A stretch of 64,000 nucleotides of DNA from an uncultured Neglectibacter sp. (GCA_904419785.1 CAJFSY010000008.1:1-64000); one strand, 5' to 3'. Shown: positions 9,698 through 18,162, counted from the first letter of the stretch. A program made the numbers and translations. Notes: generated from the letters alone by a model not told the origin.

Positions 9698-10540
9698 TTA
9701 TCCCATATGCAGATCATGGAGCAGGTTCTGCAAGTCCTCTTCTCCATAAAACTCGATCTGTAAAGTGCCTTTTTTCTTGGTACCAGCCACTTTTACCTTG
9801 CGGTTCAAGTATTCCCCTACCGCAAGCTGGGCTTCCTCGAAATACTGGTTCTTTTTCGGATTCTTGGCCAACGCTTCTTTTTGCTCGTTCATACGTTTGG
9901 CCAAGGCTTCCAGCTCTCGGACGGATGCCCCTTCTTTGGCTTTTTTGGCCCCCAGGCGCATTCCTTCCTCTGTTTTAAAGCTGAGAAGCGTCCGAGCATG
10001 TCCGGCGGTGATCTCCCCATTCTCCAGCATTTGCTGGATATCTTCCGGCAGGTTCAAAAGCCGCAGGGCGTTTGTGATGGCCGGACGGGATTTTCCCACT
10101 GCCTGGGAAACTTCTTCCTGCGTGAAATCCTGGGCCTCGATCAAGGTGCGGTAACCTCTGGCCTCTTCCAAGGGGGTCAAGTCCTCCCGCTGCAAGTTCT
10201 CGATCAAGGCGAAGAGCATTTCTTCTGTATCGCTCATTTCCCGAATCACCGCGGGCACTTCCGTCAGGCCAGCCATACGGGCAGCCCGCCAGCGCCGCTC
10301 ACCTGCCACGATCCGGTAGCCTCCCGTTATCATGGGCCGCAGCAGCAAGGGCTGGAGCACCCCATGCTGGGAAATGGAATCCGCCAGTTCCGAAAGGGCT
10401 TCGCTGTCAAACTCCTTTCGGGGCTGGTCCCGGTTGGGCTCGATCTCGCTGACCCGCACACTGACAGCGCCTTCGGTGCTCTCCGCAGTATTTTCCGCGA
10501 AAATCGCGTCCAATCCTTTGCCAAGTCCTCGTTTTTTCAA
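9698..10540 (-). CDS. parB: Chromosome partitioning protein ParB (Spo0J)
   Basis: It is a CTP-binding DNA clamp that loads at parS sites, spreads, and recruits SMC and ParA for origin segregation. The product is 280 aa. The N-terminus KKRGLGKGLDAIFAEN is typical of Spo0J and carries the ParA-stimulating peptide. The CTPase motifs are visible (QPRKEFDSEAL, GYRIVAGERRWRAARMAG with the GERRxRA box, residues 75-90). An HTH follows (TQEEVSQAVGKSRPAITNALRLL) and then the dimerisation domain. TTG at 10540 is used, with GGGAGG 5 bases upstream. It lies 13 bases after parA, in one operon. Matching parS sites are at 14196 and probably 11645. Confidence 0.94.
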   Translation of the reverse strand: MKKRGLGKGLDAIFAENTAESTEGAVSVRVSEIEPNRDQPRKEFDSEALSELADSISQHGVLQPLLLRPMITGGYRIVAGERRWRAARMAGLTEVPAVIREMSDTEEMLFALIENLQREDLTPLEEARGYRTLIEAQDFTQEEVSQAVGKSRPAITNALRLLNLPEDIQQMLENGEITAGHARTLLSFKTEEGMRLGAKKAKEGASVRELEALAKRMNEQKEALAKNPKKNQYFEEAQLAVGEYLNRKVKVAGTKKKGTLQIEFYGEEDLQNLLHDLHMG

Positions 10541-10553
10541 TGGACCTCCCCCT

Positions 10554-11318
10554 TTACCGGTTATTCTTTAAGATTTCCTGCGCCAGTTCCCCATAAGACT
10601 GCGCCCCCCGGGATGCCCGGTCATAATAGAGCACAGGTTGTCCAAAGCCAGGCGCTTCAGAAAGGCGCACTGTGCGGGGAATGACGGTTTTGAACACTTT
10701 CCGGGGGAAGTATTTCTTTACTTCCTCCACCACCTGCTGTGTCAGGTTCAGCCGGCCGTCATACATGGTCAGAAGCACTCCCTCGATATCCAGCAAGTCG
10801 TTATACTGCCGCTTGACCCGCCGCACGGTGTTCATCAGCTGAGAAAGCCCTTCCAAGGCGTAATACTCGCACTGGATAGGAATCAAGATCGTATCCGCGG
10901 CGGTCAAGGCGTTGGTGGTGATCAATCCCAGGGAAGGCGGGCAATCGATGAATATATAGTCATAGTCTCCACGGATAGGCGCCAAGGCGTTTTTCAGCAT
11001 TGTCTCCCGGTTTTCCAGGTTGACCAGCTCGATCTCAGCGGCGGCCAAGTCCATATGAGAGGGCAAAAGGGACAAGTTCTTGAACTCTGTTTTCAGTAAA
11101 GCGTCTTTCGCCTTAGCCCCGCCGATCAGCACTTCATACACGCTGATCTTGCATTGGCGCCGGTCCACTCCCACGCCGGAAGTGGTATTGCCCTGGGGAT
11201 CAGTATCGGCCAGCAGCACCCGCTTGCCTTTATCCCCCAGTGCGGCGGCCAAATTGACAGCAGTAGTCGTTTTCCCCACGCCGCCCTTTTGGTTGGCTAC
11301 GGCAATGATTTTTCCCAT
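10554..11318 (-). CDS. parA: Chromosome partitioning ATPase ParA (Soj)
   Basis: It is a deviant-Walker P-loop ATPase that binds DNA non-specifically as an ATP dimer, works with ParB in origin segregation, and in B. subtilis also controls DnaA. The product is 254 aa, the standard length of chromosomal Soj. The deviant Walker A, KGGVGKTTT, is at residues 11-19, with the signature lysine. DTDPQGNTTSG and YIFIDCPPSLGLITTNAL (Walker B) follow. ATG at 11318 has GGGGGAG upstream. The region before it (11319-11745) is a 427-base gap with a direct repeat pair, a candidate -10 element and a parS-like site. Confidence 0.96.
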   Translation of the reverse strand: MGKIIAVANQKGGVGKTTTAVNLAAALGDKGKRVLLADTDPQGNTTSGVGVDRRQCKISVYEVLIGGAKAKDALLKTEFKNLSLLPSHMDLAAAEIELVNLENRETMLKNALAPIRGDYDYIFIDCPPSLGLITTNALTAADTILIPIQCEYYALEGLSQLMNTVRRVKRQYNDLLDIEGVLLTMYDGRLNLTQQVVEEVKKYFPRKVFKTVIPRTVRLSEAPGFGQPVLYYDRASRGAQSYGELAQEILKNNR

Positions 11319-11334
11319 TTAGCTCCCCCTCCCA

Positions 11335-11380
11335 AGCTGCGCCTGGACGCAAGTCGCGTTTTTCCCAGCTGAGTTTGACG
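11335..11380. repeat. Direct repeat unit 1 upstream of parA
   Basis: This 46-base unit starts AGCTGCGCCTGGACGCAAGT and ends CAGCTGAGTTTGACG. It recurs 103 bases on at 11438 with three changes. Each unit can fold: AGCTG pairs with CAGCT and ACGC pairs with GCGT. Confidence 0.7.
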
Positions 11381-11437
11381 TCTAATACTCCGCCGCGCCG
11401 TTACATCGGCAACCAGACTATCTCTTTCGCCGTTCTT

Positions 11438-11482
11438 AGCTGCACCTGGACGCATGTCGCGTTTTTCCAGCTGAGTTTGACG
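11438..11482. repeat. Direct repeat unit 2 upstream of parA
   Basis: This 45-base copy of the 11335 unit starts AGCTGCACCTGGACGCATGT, with the same outer and inner inverted repeats. The compensating structure suggests an extragenic palindromic element and not coding DNA. Confidence 0.7.
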
Positions 11483-11522
11483 CCTTGTTGTGATCGTTTT
11501 GAACAAACCGGCGATTGGCGCT

Positions 11523-11551
11523 ATTATACCACATTTTTTCCCTAAATAAAA
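11523..11551 (-). promoter_or_regulatory. Candidate parA-parB promoter
   Basis: A perfect TATAAT preceded by ATGTGG occurs on the minus strand (11523-11528), the same context as the left-edge promoters. The -35 region (TTTTAT) is poor, so this is tentative. Confidence 0.35.
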
Positions 11552-11644
11552 GAGCAAGAAGCCTTTGGCGCCGTAAAAGTTTCTCGTTTCTCACTTTTTG
11601 GGAAGCTTGTCCCCCACTCCCTGTTTTGTTTTCCACAGCGGTCA

Positions 11645-11660
11645 TGTTTCATGTGAAACA
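11645..11660. promoter_or_regulatory. parS: Probable parS site (one mismatch)
   Basis: TGTTTCATGTGAAACA differs by one base from the parS form TGTTTCACGTGAAACA. It lies between noc and parA, exactly where an origin-proximal ParB site is expected. Confidence 0.65.
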
Positions 11661-11745
11661 TTCCTTTTAAACTAGGCAAACGAGAAAAGACGGCCTGGGC
11701 TTTCGCCTGGCCGCCTTCTCTGTGGGAAATGAATAAGGGAATGGG

Positions 11746-12546
11746 TTAAACTTGTACTCTGTGTAATTTGGGAATGCGCACCGTGCACTCGATATATTCC
11801 TCAGTCTCCTTTTTCTCTGACTGGGCTTGGATGCCTGCGGTTTTCATAGCATCCACGGCGTGGTCGATGGTGTTGATAAACAACCGGATATCCTTCGCCA
11901 CAAAGGTGCGCTTTGGTTTGGCTCCTGTCCGTTTGGGCTGGAGCACTGCTGTTACCAGCTCTTCTGTTTGGGAAACATTCAAATGCTTTTCTCCCGCCTG
12001 CCGCAGGACTTTCTGGCGCAGTGTCATATCGTCAATGCGCAGCAGCGCCCGGGCATGGCGTTCGGTAAGCTTGTACTCTAAAATTTCGGTTTGCTCTTCG
12101 TCTGAGAGCTTTAACAGCCTCAGCTTATTTGCCAAATAAGATTGGCTGATCCCCAGCCGCTTGGCTGCCTCTTCCTGGGTGATCTGCCACTCTCGCAGCA
12201 AATTAACCAGGGCGTTTGCCTGTTCGAACATTTGCAGGTCTTTCCGCTGGATGTTTTCCAGCAAAGCCAGCACCGCGCTGTCCTCTGGGGGACAATCCGC
12301 CAAGAGGGCCGGGATTTCCTTGAGCCCCGCCAGCTTGCACGCCCGAAGCCTCCGTTCCCCGGCAATGAGATAATAGGTGCCGTTTTCTCTGCGCACCGTC
12401 ACCGGTTGAAGCAAACCGTTCTCCCGGATGCTCTGTGCCAGGGCTTCCAGCTCTTCTTGCCGAAAAACTTTCCGGGGCTGGGATGGATTGGGCAGGATAC
12501 GGCTTACCGGCAGCTTGACCAATTTTAGCTTGTCCTTAAAAAACAT
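11746..12546 (-). CDS. noc: ParB-like nucleoid occlusion protein
   Basis: Noc is a ParB paralogue that binds its own palindromic sites, attaches DNA to the membrane and prevents septum formation over the nucleoid. The ATG at 12546 is chosen because GGGAGG is 8 bases upstream; the track's GTG overlaps that site. This gives 266 aa. It has the ParB CTPase core (NPSQPRKVFRQEEL, YLIAGERRLRACKLAG) and an HTH (TQEEAAKRLGISQSYLANKLRLL). The short basic-amphipathic N-terminus MFFKDKLKLVKL could be the membrane-binding helix of Noc. The position between rsmG and parA matches noc in B. subtilis. A second ParB role cannot be excluded. Confidence 0.8.
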   Translation of the reverse strand: MFFKDKLKLVKLPVSRILPNPSQPRKVFRQEELEALAQSIRENGLLQPVTVRRENGTYYLIAGERRLRACKLAGLKEIPALLADCPPEDSAVLALLENIQRKDLQMFEQANALVNLLREWQITQEEAAKRLGISQSYLANKLRLLKLSDEEQTEILEYKLTERHARALLRIDDMTLRQKVLRQAGEKHLNVSQTEELVTAVLQPKRTGAKPKRTFVAKDIRLFINTIDHAVDAMKTAGIQAQSEKKETEEYIECTVRIPKLHRVQV

Positions 12547-12627
12547 ATGCCGCACCTCCCTTTCGTGGAATATTCTACCACGGGGGAGCTACGGCATTTG
12601 TTGTATCCTGTCGGCTGTATGAAATAT

Positions 12628-13068
12628 TTACAGATATTTTTTGAAGCCTTTCGCTTCGATAAATCCCAATGCTTTGTAGAACTGATGGGCTCCTGTGCGG
12701 TTCATGCCGGAAACCAGGATTTCATAATGGCAATCCCACACATTCTTGCCCCAGGCCTCGATGGATTCAAACATCTTCCGTCCTACGCCTTTGCCTTGGT
12801 AGCTTTCCAGCACAGCTACATTCTCCACAAGCAGTATCGGCCGGCAGCTGTCGCAGATATCCTCGAACACCACGCCGAACAAGCTTCCGCAAATAGCGCC
12901 TGTATCCCGGTCCTCAGCCACCATCAAATACTTTTGAGGGTCGCTGTCGATCTTTTTCAAAAGCTTCTTCACTGTCTCACGGTCCCCGGCCTTATCGCTG
13001 ATCACCAGCATTACCTGGTCCAAACCGTCCAAGTCTTTTTCTTCCGCTTTGCGAAGTATCAATTCCAT
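12628..13068 (-). CDS. GNAT family N-acetyltransferase
   Basis: The product is 146 aa and is expected to transfer an acetyl group from acetyl-CoA to an unknown amine. The GNAT core is visible: the strand IVENVAVLESYQGKGVGRKMFESIEAW contains the acetyl-CoA pyrophosphate loop Q-x-x-G-x-G (about residues 95-100), and the C-terminal YKALGF is the usual last strand/helix. It lies between noc and rsmG on the same strand, with 12 bases to rsmG, so it is probably part of that operon, an insertion into the otherwise conserved order. AAGGAGAG precedes the ATG. Confidence 0.85.
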   Translation of the reverse strand: MELILRKAEEKDLDGLDQVMLVISDKAGDRETVKKLLKKIDSDPQKYLMVAEDRDTGAICGSLFGVVFEDICDSCRPILLVENVAVLESYQGKGVGRKMFESIEAWGKNVWDCHYEILVSGMNRTGAHQFYKALGFIEAKGFKKYL

Positions 13069-13080
13069 AGTTATCTCTCC

Positions 13081-13794
13081 TTATAAGGGATGCTTCAAGA
13101 TCGTTCCACCGTGGCGGGGATAGCCTTTTGGAGTAAACCTCAGCTTTTGCACGATGACCAAGTTCCGCTCTTCCCCACCGGGCAAAGTGACCGGCAGCAC
13201 TTCCGGTTCCCCTGCTCCCAAAATATCCAGGGCGTTTTCTGCTTCTTCCAATTCCTGAGCGGCGCCAGGGCCTTTCATGGCGATAAAATAACCCTTCATC
13301 TTTACCAAAGGCATACAGTATTCTGAAAGCACATTTAAAGAAGCCACTGCCCGAGCGGTGGCAACATCATACCGTTCCCGCATGGTTTTATCAAGACCAG
13401 CTTCCTCTGCCCGTTTATGTACCCGGTTGGCGGAGAGCTTCAACGCCTTGCACGCTTCCCCCAGGAAATTCAAACGCTTCATTGTGCCGTCCAGCAAGGT
13501 AAGCTCAATATCCGGCCGGAGTATCTTCAAAGGGATACCAGGAAAACCAGCCCCCGTCCCTACGTCAATGACTTTGGCCCCTTGTTTCAGCTTTTTCCAG
13601 AGCAGCAAAGTCAAGCTATCCAGAAAATGCTTCTCCGCCACTTCTTCGGGCTCGGTAATGGATGTAAGGTTCATTTTCTCATTCCATTCCAGCAAAAGCT
13701 CCATATAGGTCTGGAATTGTTCCGCCTGTTCTGGAGTAACTTTCACTCCCAGCGCTTTTGACTTCTCTATTAAACTTTCCCGGATATCCGTCAT
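13081..13794 (-). CDS. rsmG: 16S rRNA (guanine-N7) methyltransferase RsmG
   Basis: It methylates G527 (E. coli numbering) of 16S rRNA at N7 using S-adenosylmethionine; loss gives low-level streptomycin resistance in several bacteria. The product is 237 aa, normal length. The SAM-binding motif I is KVIDVGTGAGFPGIPLKIL near residues 70-88, followed by ELTLLDGTMKRLNFL. The ATG overlaps the mnmG stop (ATGA), showing translational coupling with mnmG, the old gidA-gidB pair. Confidence 0.95.
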   Translation of the reverse strand: MTDIRESLIEKSKALGVKVTPEQAEQFQTYMELLLEWNEKMNLTSITEPEEVAEKHFLDSLTLLLWKKLKQGAKVIDVGTGAGFPGIPLKILRPDIELTLLDGTMKRLNFLGEACKALKLSANRVHKRAEEAGLDKTMRERYDVATARAVASLNVLSEYCMPLVKMKGYFIAMKGPGAAQELEEAENALDILGAGEPEVLPVTLPGGEERNLVIVQKLRFTPKGYPRHGGTILKHPL

Positions 13795-15692
13795 GTTGGT
13801 TCCCCTCCCTTTTCTTTCCGCAGTTCTCGTTCTTTAGCCGCCAGCCAAATCAGCAGCACAGAGATATCCGCAGGGCTTACTCCTGAGATTCTTCCGGCTT
13901 GGCCGATATTTTCCGGTTTTACCTTATTCAGCTTTTCCCCGGCTTCCAAGCGCAGCCCCTTGATTTGAGAATAATCCACATCTTCCGGAAGCCGTTTCCG
14001 CTCCAGCCGCCGGGCTTCTTCTATATCTGCCAGCTGCCGTTTGATATATCCCTCATATTTCAATTCGATCTCTACGTTCTCAAACACCGCCGAAGGATAT
14101 TCCGGCCTGTCGCGGTCTACCGGGGTCAAATCTTTATAAGTGATTTGCGGGCGCTTTAACAAATCCGAAAGTTTCGCGCCGGTGGACAAAGGAGATGTTC
14201 CACGTGAAACAAGTATCTGGTTCAGCTCCTCAGAAGGAGGCAAATTGGTGGATTGCACACGTTTCAACTCCGCGGCCATTTGCTCCTGCTTGCGTTGGAA
14301 CTTCTCCCACCTCTGGTCCGAGATCAAGCCGAGCTTTCTTCCCAAGGGAGTCAGCCGCTGATCGGCATTGTCCTGCCGCAGCACCAAACGGTATTCCGAG
14401 CGGGAAGTCATCATGCGGTAAGGGTCGTTGGCGCCTTTGGTGATCAGATCGTCAATTAGAGTGCCAATATAGGAGCTGGCCCGGTCCAGCACGAAACGTT
14501 CCTTGCCTTGAACTTTCAAAGCCGCATTGATCCCCGCAATCAATCCTTGGGCGGCGGCTTCTTCGTAACCGGAACTGCCGTTGAATTGCCCCGCTCCATA
14601 AAGGCCCGGCCAATCTCGAAACTCAAGGGTCGCGGAAAGCTGCAAGGGGTCGCAGCAATCGTATTCGATAGCATATGCAGTCCGCATGATCTCCACATGT
14701 TCCAAACCAGGAATGGTATGATAAAAAGCCAGCTGCACATCTTCCGGCAGAGAAGAGCTCATGCCTTGCAAATACATCTCTTCTGTATCCAGTCCACAAG
14801 GCTCGATAAACAACTGATGCCGTGGTTTTTCCGGGAAGCGCACCACTTTATCCTCAATGCTGGGGCAGTAACGGGGACCGATACCCTCGATTTGGCCGCT
14901 GTACAACGGAGAACGGTGGATATTCTCTAAAATGACTTGCTTTGTGGAGTCGTTGGTCCAGCTTACATGGCATACAGATTTATTTTCCAAAGGCTCTTCC
15001 GTATCATAAGAGAAGGGCGCAACGGGTTCGTCCCCCTGCTGTACTTCTAACCCGGAAAAATCGATGGAGGATTTCAGCACACGGGCTGGGGTGCCGGTTT
15101 TGAACCTCCGCAAGGAAATGCCCAGCTGTTCCAAAGAATCGGGCAAAAACGCCGCCGGGAACATGCCGTCGGGCCCGCTCTCATAAGAAACATCCCCCAC
15201 GAAAATCTTGCCGCCCAAAAAAGTACCGGTGGCCAAGATAACCGTTTTAGCGTGGTATACAGCTTCCAGCCGGGATGTCAGCAGCCATTCCCCCTCACCC
15301 TGTTCCAGCTTGACGATCTCCCCTTGCCGCAAGGTCAGGTTGGGACAAAGTTCCAGCTTATGTTTCATCACACGGGCATATTGGTTCCGGTCGATCTGCG
15401 CCCGAAGAGAATGAACAGCAGGTCCTTTGCCAAGGTTCAGCATCCTGCTTTGGATGGTGCATTCATCGGCGGTTTTTCCCATCTCCCCGCCCAGAGCGTC
15501 GATCTCCCTGACCAGATGGCCTTTGGCAGTGCCGCCAATGCTGGGATTGCACGGACAGTTGCCCACAGCGTCCAGGTTGATGGTAAACACAATGGTAGAA
15601 CAGCCCAGCCGGGCAGAAGCCAGGGCTGCCTCAATCCCAGCGTGACCAGCGCCTATTACAGCCACATCATAAGAAGCAGCGTTATAAATCAT
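13791..15692 (-). CDS. mnmG: tRNA uridine-5-carboxymethylaminomethyl modification enzyme MnmG
   Basis: Together with MnmE it installs the cmnm5 group on U34 of certain tRNAs, using FAD, NADH and methylene-tetrahydrofolate. I start it at ATG 15692 (TTTGGAGG upstream), 633 aa; the track's longer form reads into the repeat at 15707. The N-terminal FAD-binding motif DVAVIGAGHAGIEAALASAR is at residues 9-28. The family blocks CNPSIGGTAKGHLVREIDALGG, GPRYCPSIEDK and GYIKRQ are all present. The gene carries an exact parS sequence at 14196-14211, so the DNA has a second, segregation function. Confidence 0.96.
   Translation of the reverse strand: MIYNAASYDVAVIGAGHAGIEAALASARLGCSTIVFTINLDAVGNCPCNPSIGGTAKGHLVREIDALGGEMGKTADECTIQSRMLNLGKGPAVHSLRAQIDRNQYARVMKHKLELCPNLTLRQGEIVKLEQGEGEWLLTSRLEAVYHAKTVILATGTFLGGKIFVGDVSYESGPDGMFPAAFLPDSLEQLGISLRRFKTGTPARVLKSSIDFSGLEVQQGDEPVAPFSYDTEEPLENKSVCHVSWTNDSTKQVILENIHRSPLYSGQIEGIGPRYCPSIEDKVVRFPEKPRHQLFIEPCGLDTEEMYLQGMSSSLPEDVQLAFYHTIPGLEHVEIMRTAYAIEYDCCDPLQLSATLEFRDWPGLYGAGQFNGSSGYEEAAAQGLIAGINAALKVQGKERFVLDRASSYIGTLIDDLITKGANDPYRMMTSRSEYRLVLRQDNADQRLTPLGRKLGLISDQRWEKFQRKQEQMAAELKRVQSTNLPPSEELNQILVSRGTSPLSTGAKLSDLLKRPQITYKDLTPVDRDRPEYPSAVFENVEIELKYEGYIKRQLADIEEARRLERKRLPEDVDYSQIKGLRLEAGEKLNKVKPENIGQAGRISGVSPADISVLLIWLAAKERELRKEKGGEPT
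14196..14211. promoter_or_regulatory. parS: parS site inside mnmG
   Basis: TGTTCCACGTGAAACA is an exact match to the B. subtilis-type 16-base parS palindrome, recognised by ParB/Spo0J. It lies within the coding sequence of mnmG, about 7.5 kb from oriC. Confidence 0.92.
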
Positions 15693-15706
15693 AGAAGAAC
15701 CTCCAA

Positions 15707-15787
15707 AACGCCGAAGGCGCGTAAAGTTTTCGCACAAGCCTTTTACAAAAGGCTTGCAGGGTTTGGAGCAACGCCCCAAGGTCTAAA
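15707..15787. repeat. Interspersed repeat, copy B, with two hairpins
   Basis: It starts AACGCCGAAGGCGCGTAAAG, then a perfect hairpin CAAGCCTTTT-AC-AAAAGGCTTG (15735-15756), then a weaker TTGG...CCAA hairpin ending in a run of A. It lies directly upstream of the mnmG ribosome binding site. Related heads occur at 9648 and 56312. The rest of the mnmG-mnmE gap (15788-15877) has no clear feature. Confidence 0.6.
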
Positions 15788-15877
15788 AAAACTACATAGC
15801 ACTAACAAATACCGAAGAACAGCCAAGCGCTTTCTCCGGTGGGTAACATAGCAAGGCCATAACCCACAGCTTCACAA

Positions 15878-17245
15878 TCACTTACCTACACAGAATTCCT
15901 CAAAGACCTGGTCGATGATCTCTTCGCTTACATGTTCCCCAGTCAAAGCGGACAAAGCATTCAATGCGTCCTCTACACAAACGGTCACAGCGTCCCAGGT
16001 CATGCCACCAAGCAGGGCGTTCTCACCTTCCGCTAAGCTTTCCAAAGCCCGTTGAGCGTCGGACCTTTGCCGTTGGGTAAACAGCACGCCTTCCTCCGGA
16101 TGGAAATCTTTAGTGTCCAATATTTCGGACACTGCTTGTTCCAGCTCCGGAAGCCCTTCCCCATTGGCGGCAGAAAGAAACACTGTTTTCTCGAAACGGG
16201 AGTGAATCTCTTCCACGTCGATCTCCGTAGGCAGATCTGTTTTATTCACAATAGCGATGGAGGGAACATCCCCTAAAGAGTCCATCAATTCCCGGTCCTC
16301 TTTTGTCAGGCTTTGGGAAGAATCGAACACAGCCAGCACCAGCTGGGCGGTTTCCAGCCGTTTCCGAGCGGCCTGCACACCGATGCTTTCCACCGGGTCC
16401 TCTGTTTCACGAATCCCGGCAGTATCCGCCAGCCGCAAAGGCACTCCCGCCAAGAGCACCGTCTCTTCCACCACGTCCCGGGTGGTGCCCGCATATTGGG
16501 TAACGATAGACCGTTCACACCCGGAAAGCAAGTTCATCAACGTGGACTTTCCAGCGTTAGGCCTTCCCGCGATCACCGTAGCGAGACCTTCCCGGTACAT
16601 CCTGCCCCGGTCGAATCCGCGAAGCAGTTCTATTAACGCTTCCTTACCCCGGCGGATTCCGGAAAGGAGTTCTTCTTCCTCCACCTCGGGCACGTCCTCC
16701 TCGGGAAAATCCGCCCATGCCGCCAAATGGCTGGCCTGCGTCATCAGCCCATCTTTCACCTCTTGTATCTTTCGGGACAACAGCCCGGAACTGCCTGCTT
16801 CGGCGGCTTTCATAGCCTGTTCCCCGCTGGCGCCGATGATGCCCATCACCGCTTCGGCCTGGGCCAGGTCCAGCTTGCCGTTGAGGAAGGCCCGCCGGGT
16901 GAATTCCCCAGGCCCCGCAGGAGAAGCGCCAGCGTCAAGGGTCACTTGCAGCAAACGCTTCGTCACATAAAGCCCGCCGTGACAGGAAAGCTCCACTACA
17001 TCTTCGCCGGTATAGCTTTTTGGCCCCCGGAACACAAGGGCCACAACATCATCCAGTTTTTCCCCGGCGGCAGTATACGCTCCTCCCAGTTGGGCGGTAT
17101 AGCCTTTCATCTCGCAAATAGCTTTCCCGCTTACTCCCCGGAACACACGGTCGGCAACGGTAAAAGCCTCTTTTCCCGATATGCGCACAATGCCGATCCC
17201 TCCCGGCGCCGGAGCGGTAGAGATAGCGGCGATGGTTTTTTCCAT
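15878..17245 (-). CDS. mnmE: tRNA modification GTPase MnmE
   Basis: It is the G-protein partner of MnmG in U34 tRNA modification. The product is 455 aa. Residues 1-118 form the tetrahydrofolate-binding domain (GIGIVRISG, KSYTGEDVVELSCHGG). A helical domain is split by the Ras-like G domain at about 215-375, with GRPNAGKS (P-loop), DTAGIRE and NKTD. The last residues, FCVGK, are the conserved C-x-G-K motif that carries the catalytic cysteine. It is leftward and in line with mnmG after a 185-base gap holding a repeat. Confidence 0.96.
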   Translation of the reverse strand: MEKTIAAISTAPAPGGIGIVRISGKEAFTVADRVFRGVSGKAICEMKGYTAQLGGAYTAAGEKLDDVVALVFRGPKSYTGEDVVELSCHGGLYVTKRLLQVTLDAGASPAGPGEFTRRAFLNGKLDLAQAEAVMGIIGASGEQAMKAAEAGSSGLLSRKIQEVKDGLMTQASHLAAWADFPEEDVPEVEEEELLSGIRRGKEALIELLRGFDRGRMYREGLATVIAGRPNAGKSTLMNLLSGCERSIVTQYAGTTRDVVEETVLLAGVPLRLADTAGIRETEDPVESIGVQAARKRLETAQLVLAVFDSSQSLTKEDRELMDSLGDVPSIAIVNKTDLPTEIDVEEIHSRFEKTVFLSAANGEGLPELEQAVSEILDTKDFHPEEGVLFTQRQRSDAQRALESLAEGENALLGGMTWDAVTVCVEDALNALSALTGEHVSEEIIDQVFEEFCVGK

Positions 17246-17320
17246 AAGCTTCCCCCTTTCAAAAGGTAGAAAAAAGCGTGCAAAAATGGGGCCGCCAAAT
17301 TGGCCGCCCCATCTGGATGT

Positions 17321-18142
17321 TTATTTCTTTTCGATCCGCCCATAAATAGGGGTGTTGGGATCGTCGGCTTTAGGACCTTCCGCCCTGGGCGCAGGACTCA
17401 TCCGGTTCCGGTCGTTACGGGGACGGCGGTTCCGGTCGTTGAAGCCGCCATGTCCGCCGCGGCCTCGATTGCCGCCGCGCCGGTCGTTACGCCGGGGCTG
17501 GGGACGTTCCCCGCCTTCGGGCCCAATCACCACATGGCGTCCTTGATCCACGCCCTCGCTCCAAGACTTGGCGCCTTCCACAGTCTGCACCGCTGTATGG
17601 ATAATACGGCGCTCATAAGGATTCATGGGCTCTAAAGAAGAGTTGCGGCCAGTCTTAACAGCACGGGCAGCCATCTTTTTGCCCAGGGCTTCCAAGGTCT
17701 CCTTGCGCTTCTCACGGTAGTTGCCCACATCCAAAGTAATGCGGAAATAAGAGCCGTCCACATGATTGGCCACCAAAGAAGCCAAGTACTGCAAAGCGTC
17801 CAGCGTTTCGCCCCGGTGCCCGATGATGAACCCGATATCTTCCCCAGAAAGGATCAGCGCGGCGCCCGCTTCTTCCTCATGGATCTCCACGGTAGCCTGG
17901 GGCAAGCCCATTTCGCGCAGAACATTTTTCAAATAGTCAGCGGCCTCCTGCGCGGGGCTGTCCTTCTCCTGCACATAAGCCCGCACTTTCGCGGGACTGC
18001 CGCCGAATAAACCGAAGGTCTTTTTCTGGGGCATCTCCAAAATCTCAAATTCCGCTTCCAAAGTGTCAACGCCCAATTCCCGGCATGCGTTGGCAAAAGC
18101 GATTTCCACGGTTTCGCCCTTGGCAATAGCTTCTCTCAACAT
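17321..18142 (-). CDS. jag: RNA-binding protein Jag/KhpB (SpoIIIJ-associated)
   Basis: It is a cytoplasmic RNA-binding protein made next to YidC/SpoIIIJ. Related KhpB proteins act with KhpA in cell elongation and sRNA binding. The ATG at 18142 with GAAAGGAAG upstream is preferred, giving 273 aa. Domains in order: Jag N-terminal domain (residues 1-50, GETVEIAFANACRELG), a KH domain (about 75-150, with the GxxG-type loop IIGHRGETLDAL), and an R3H domain (about 150-215, ending near NPYERRIIHTAVQ). The C-terminal 60 residues are an unusual Arg/Gly/Asn/Asp-rich tail (RGGNRGRGGHGGFNDRNRR), an RGG-type low-complexity RNA-binding extension not usual in the family. Confidence 0.93.
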   Translation of the reverse strand: MLREAIAKGETVEIAFANACRELGVDTLEAEFEILEMPQKKTFGLFGGSPAKVRAYVQEKDSPAQEAADYLKNVLREMGLPQATVEIHEEEAGAALILSGEDIGFIIGHRGETLDALQYLASLVANHVDGSYFRITLDVGNYREKRKETLEALGKKMAARAVKTGRNSSLEPMNPYERRIIHTAVQTVEGAKSWSEGVDQGRHVVIGPEGGERPQPRRNDRRGGNRGRGGHGGFNDRNRRPRNDRNRMSPAPRAEGPKADDPNTPIYGRIEKK

Positions 18143-18162
18143 AACGCAAACTTCCTTTCGGT

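Noticed and set aside
11297-11645. Small minus-strand ORFs in the parA upstream gap (86 and 69 aa)
   Set aside because: They are translations of the foldable direct repeats and the parS-like region; no ribosome sites and no known domain.
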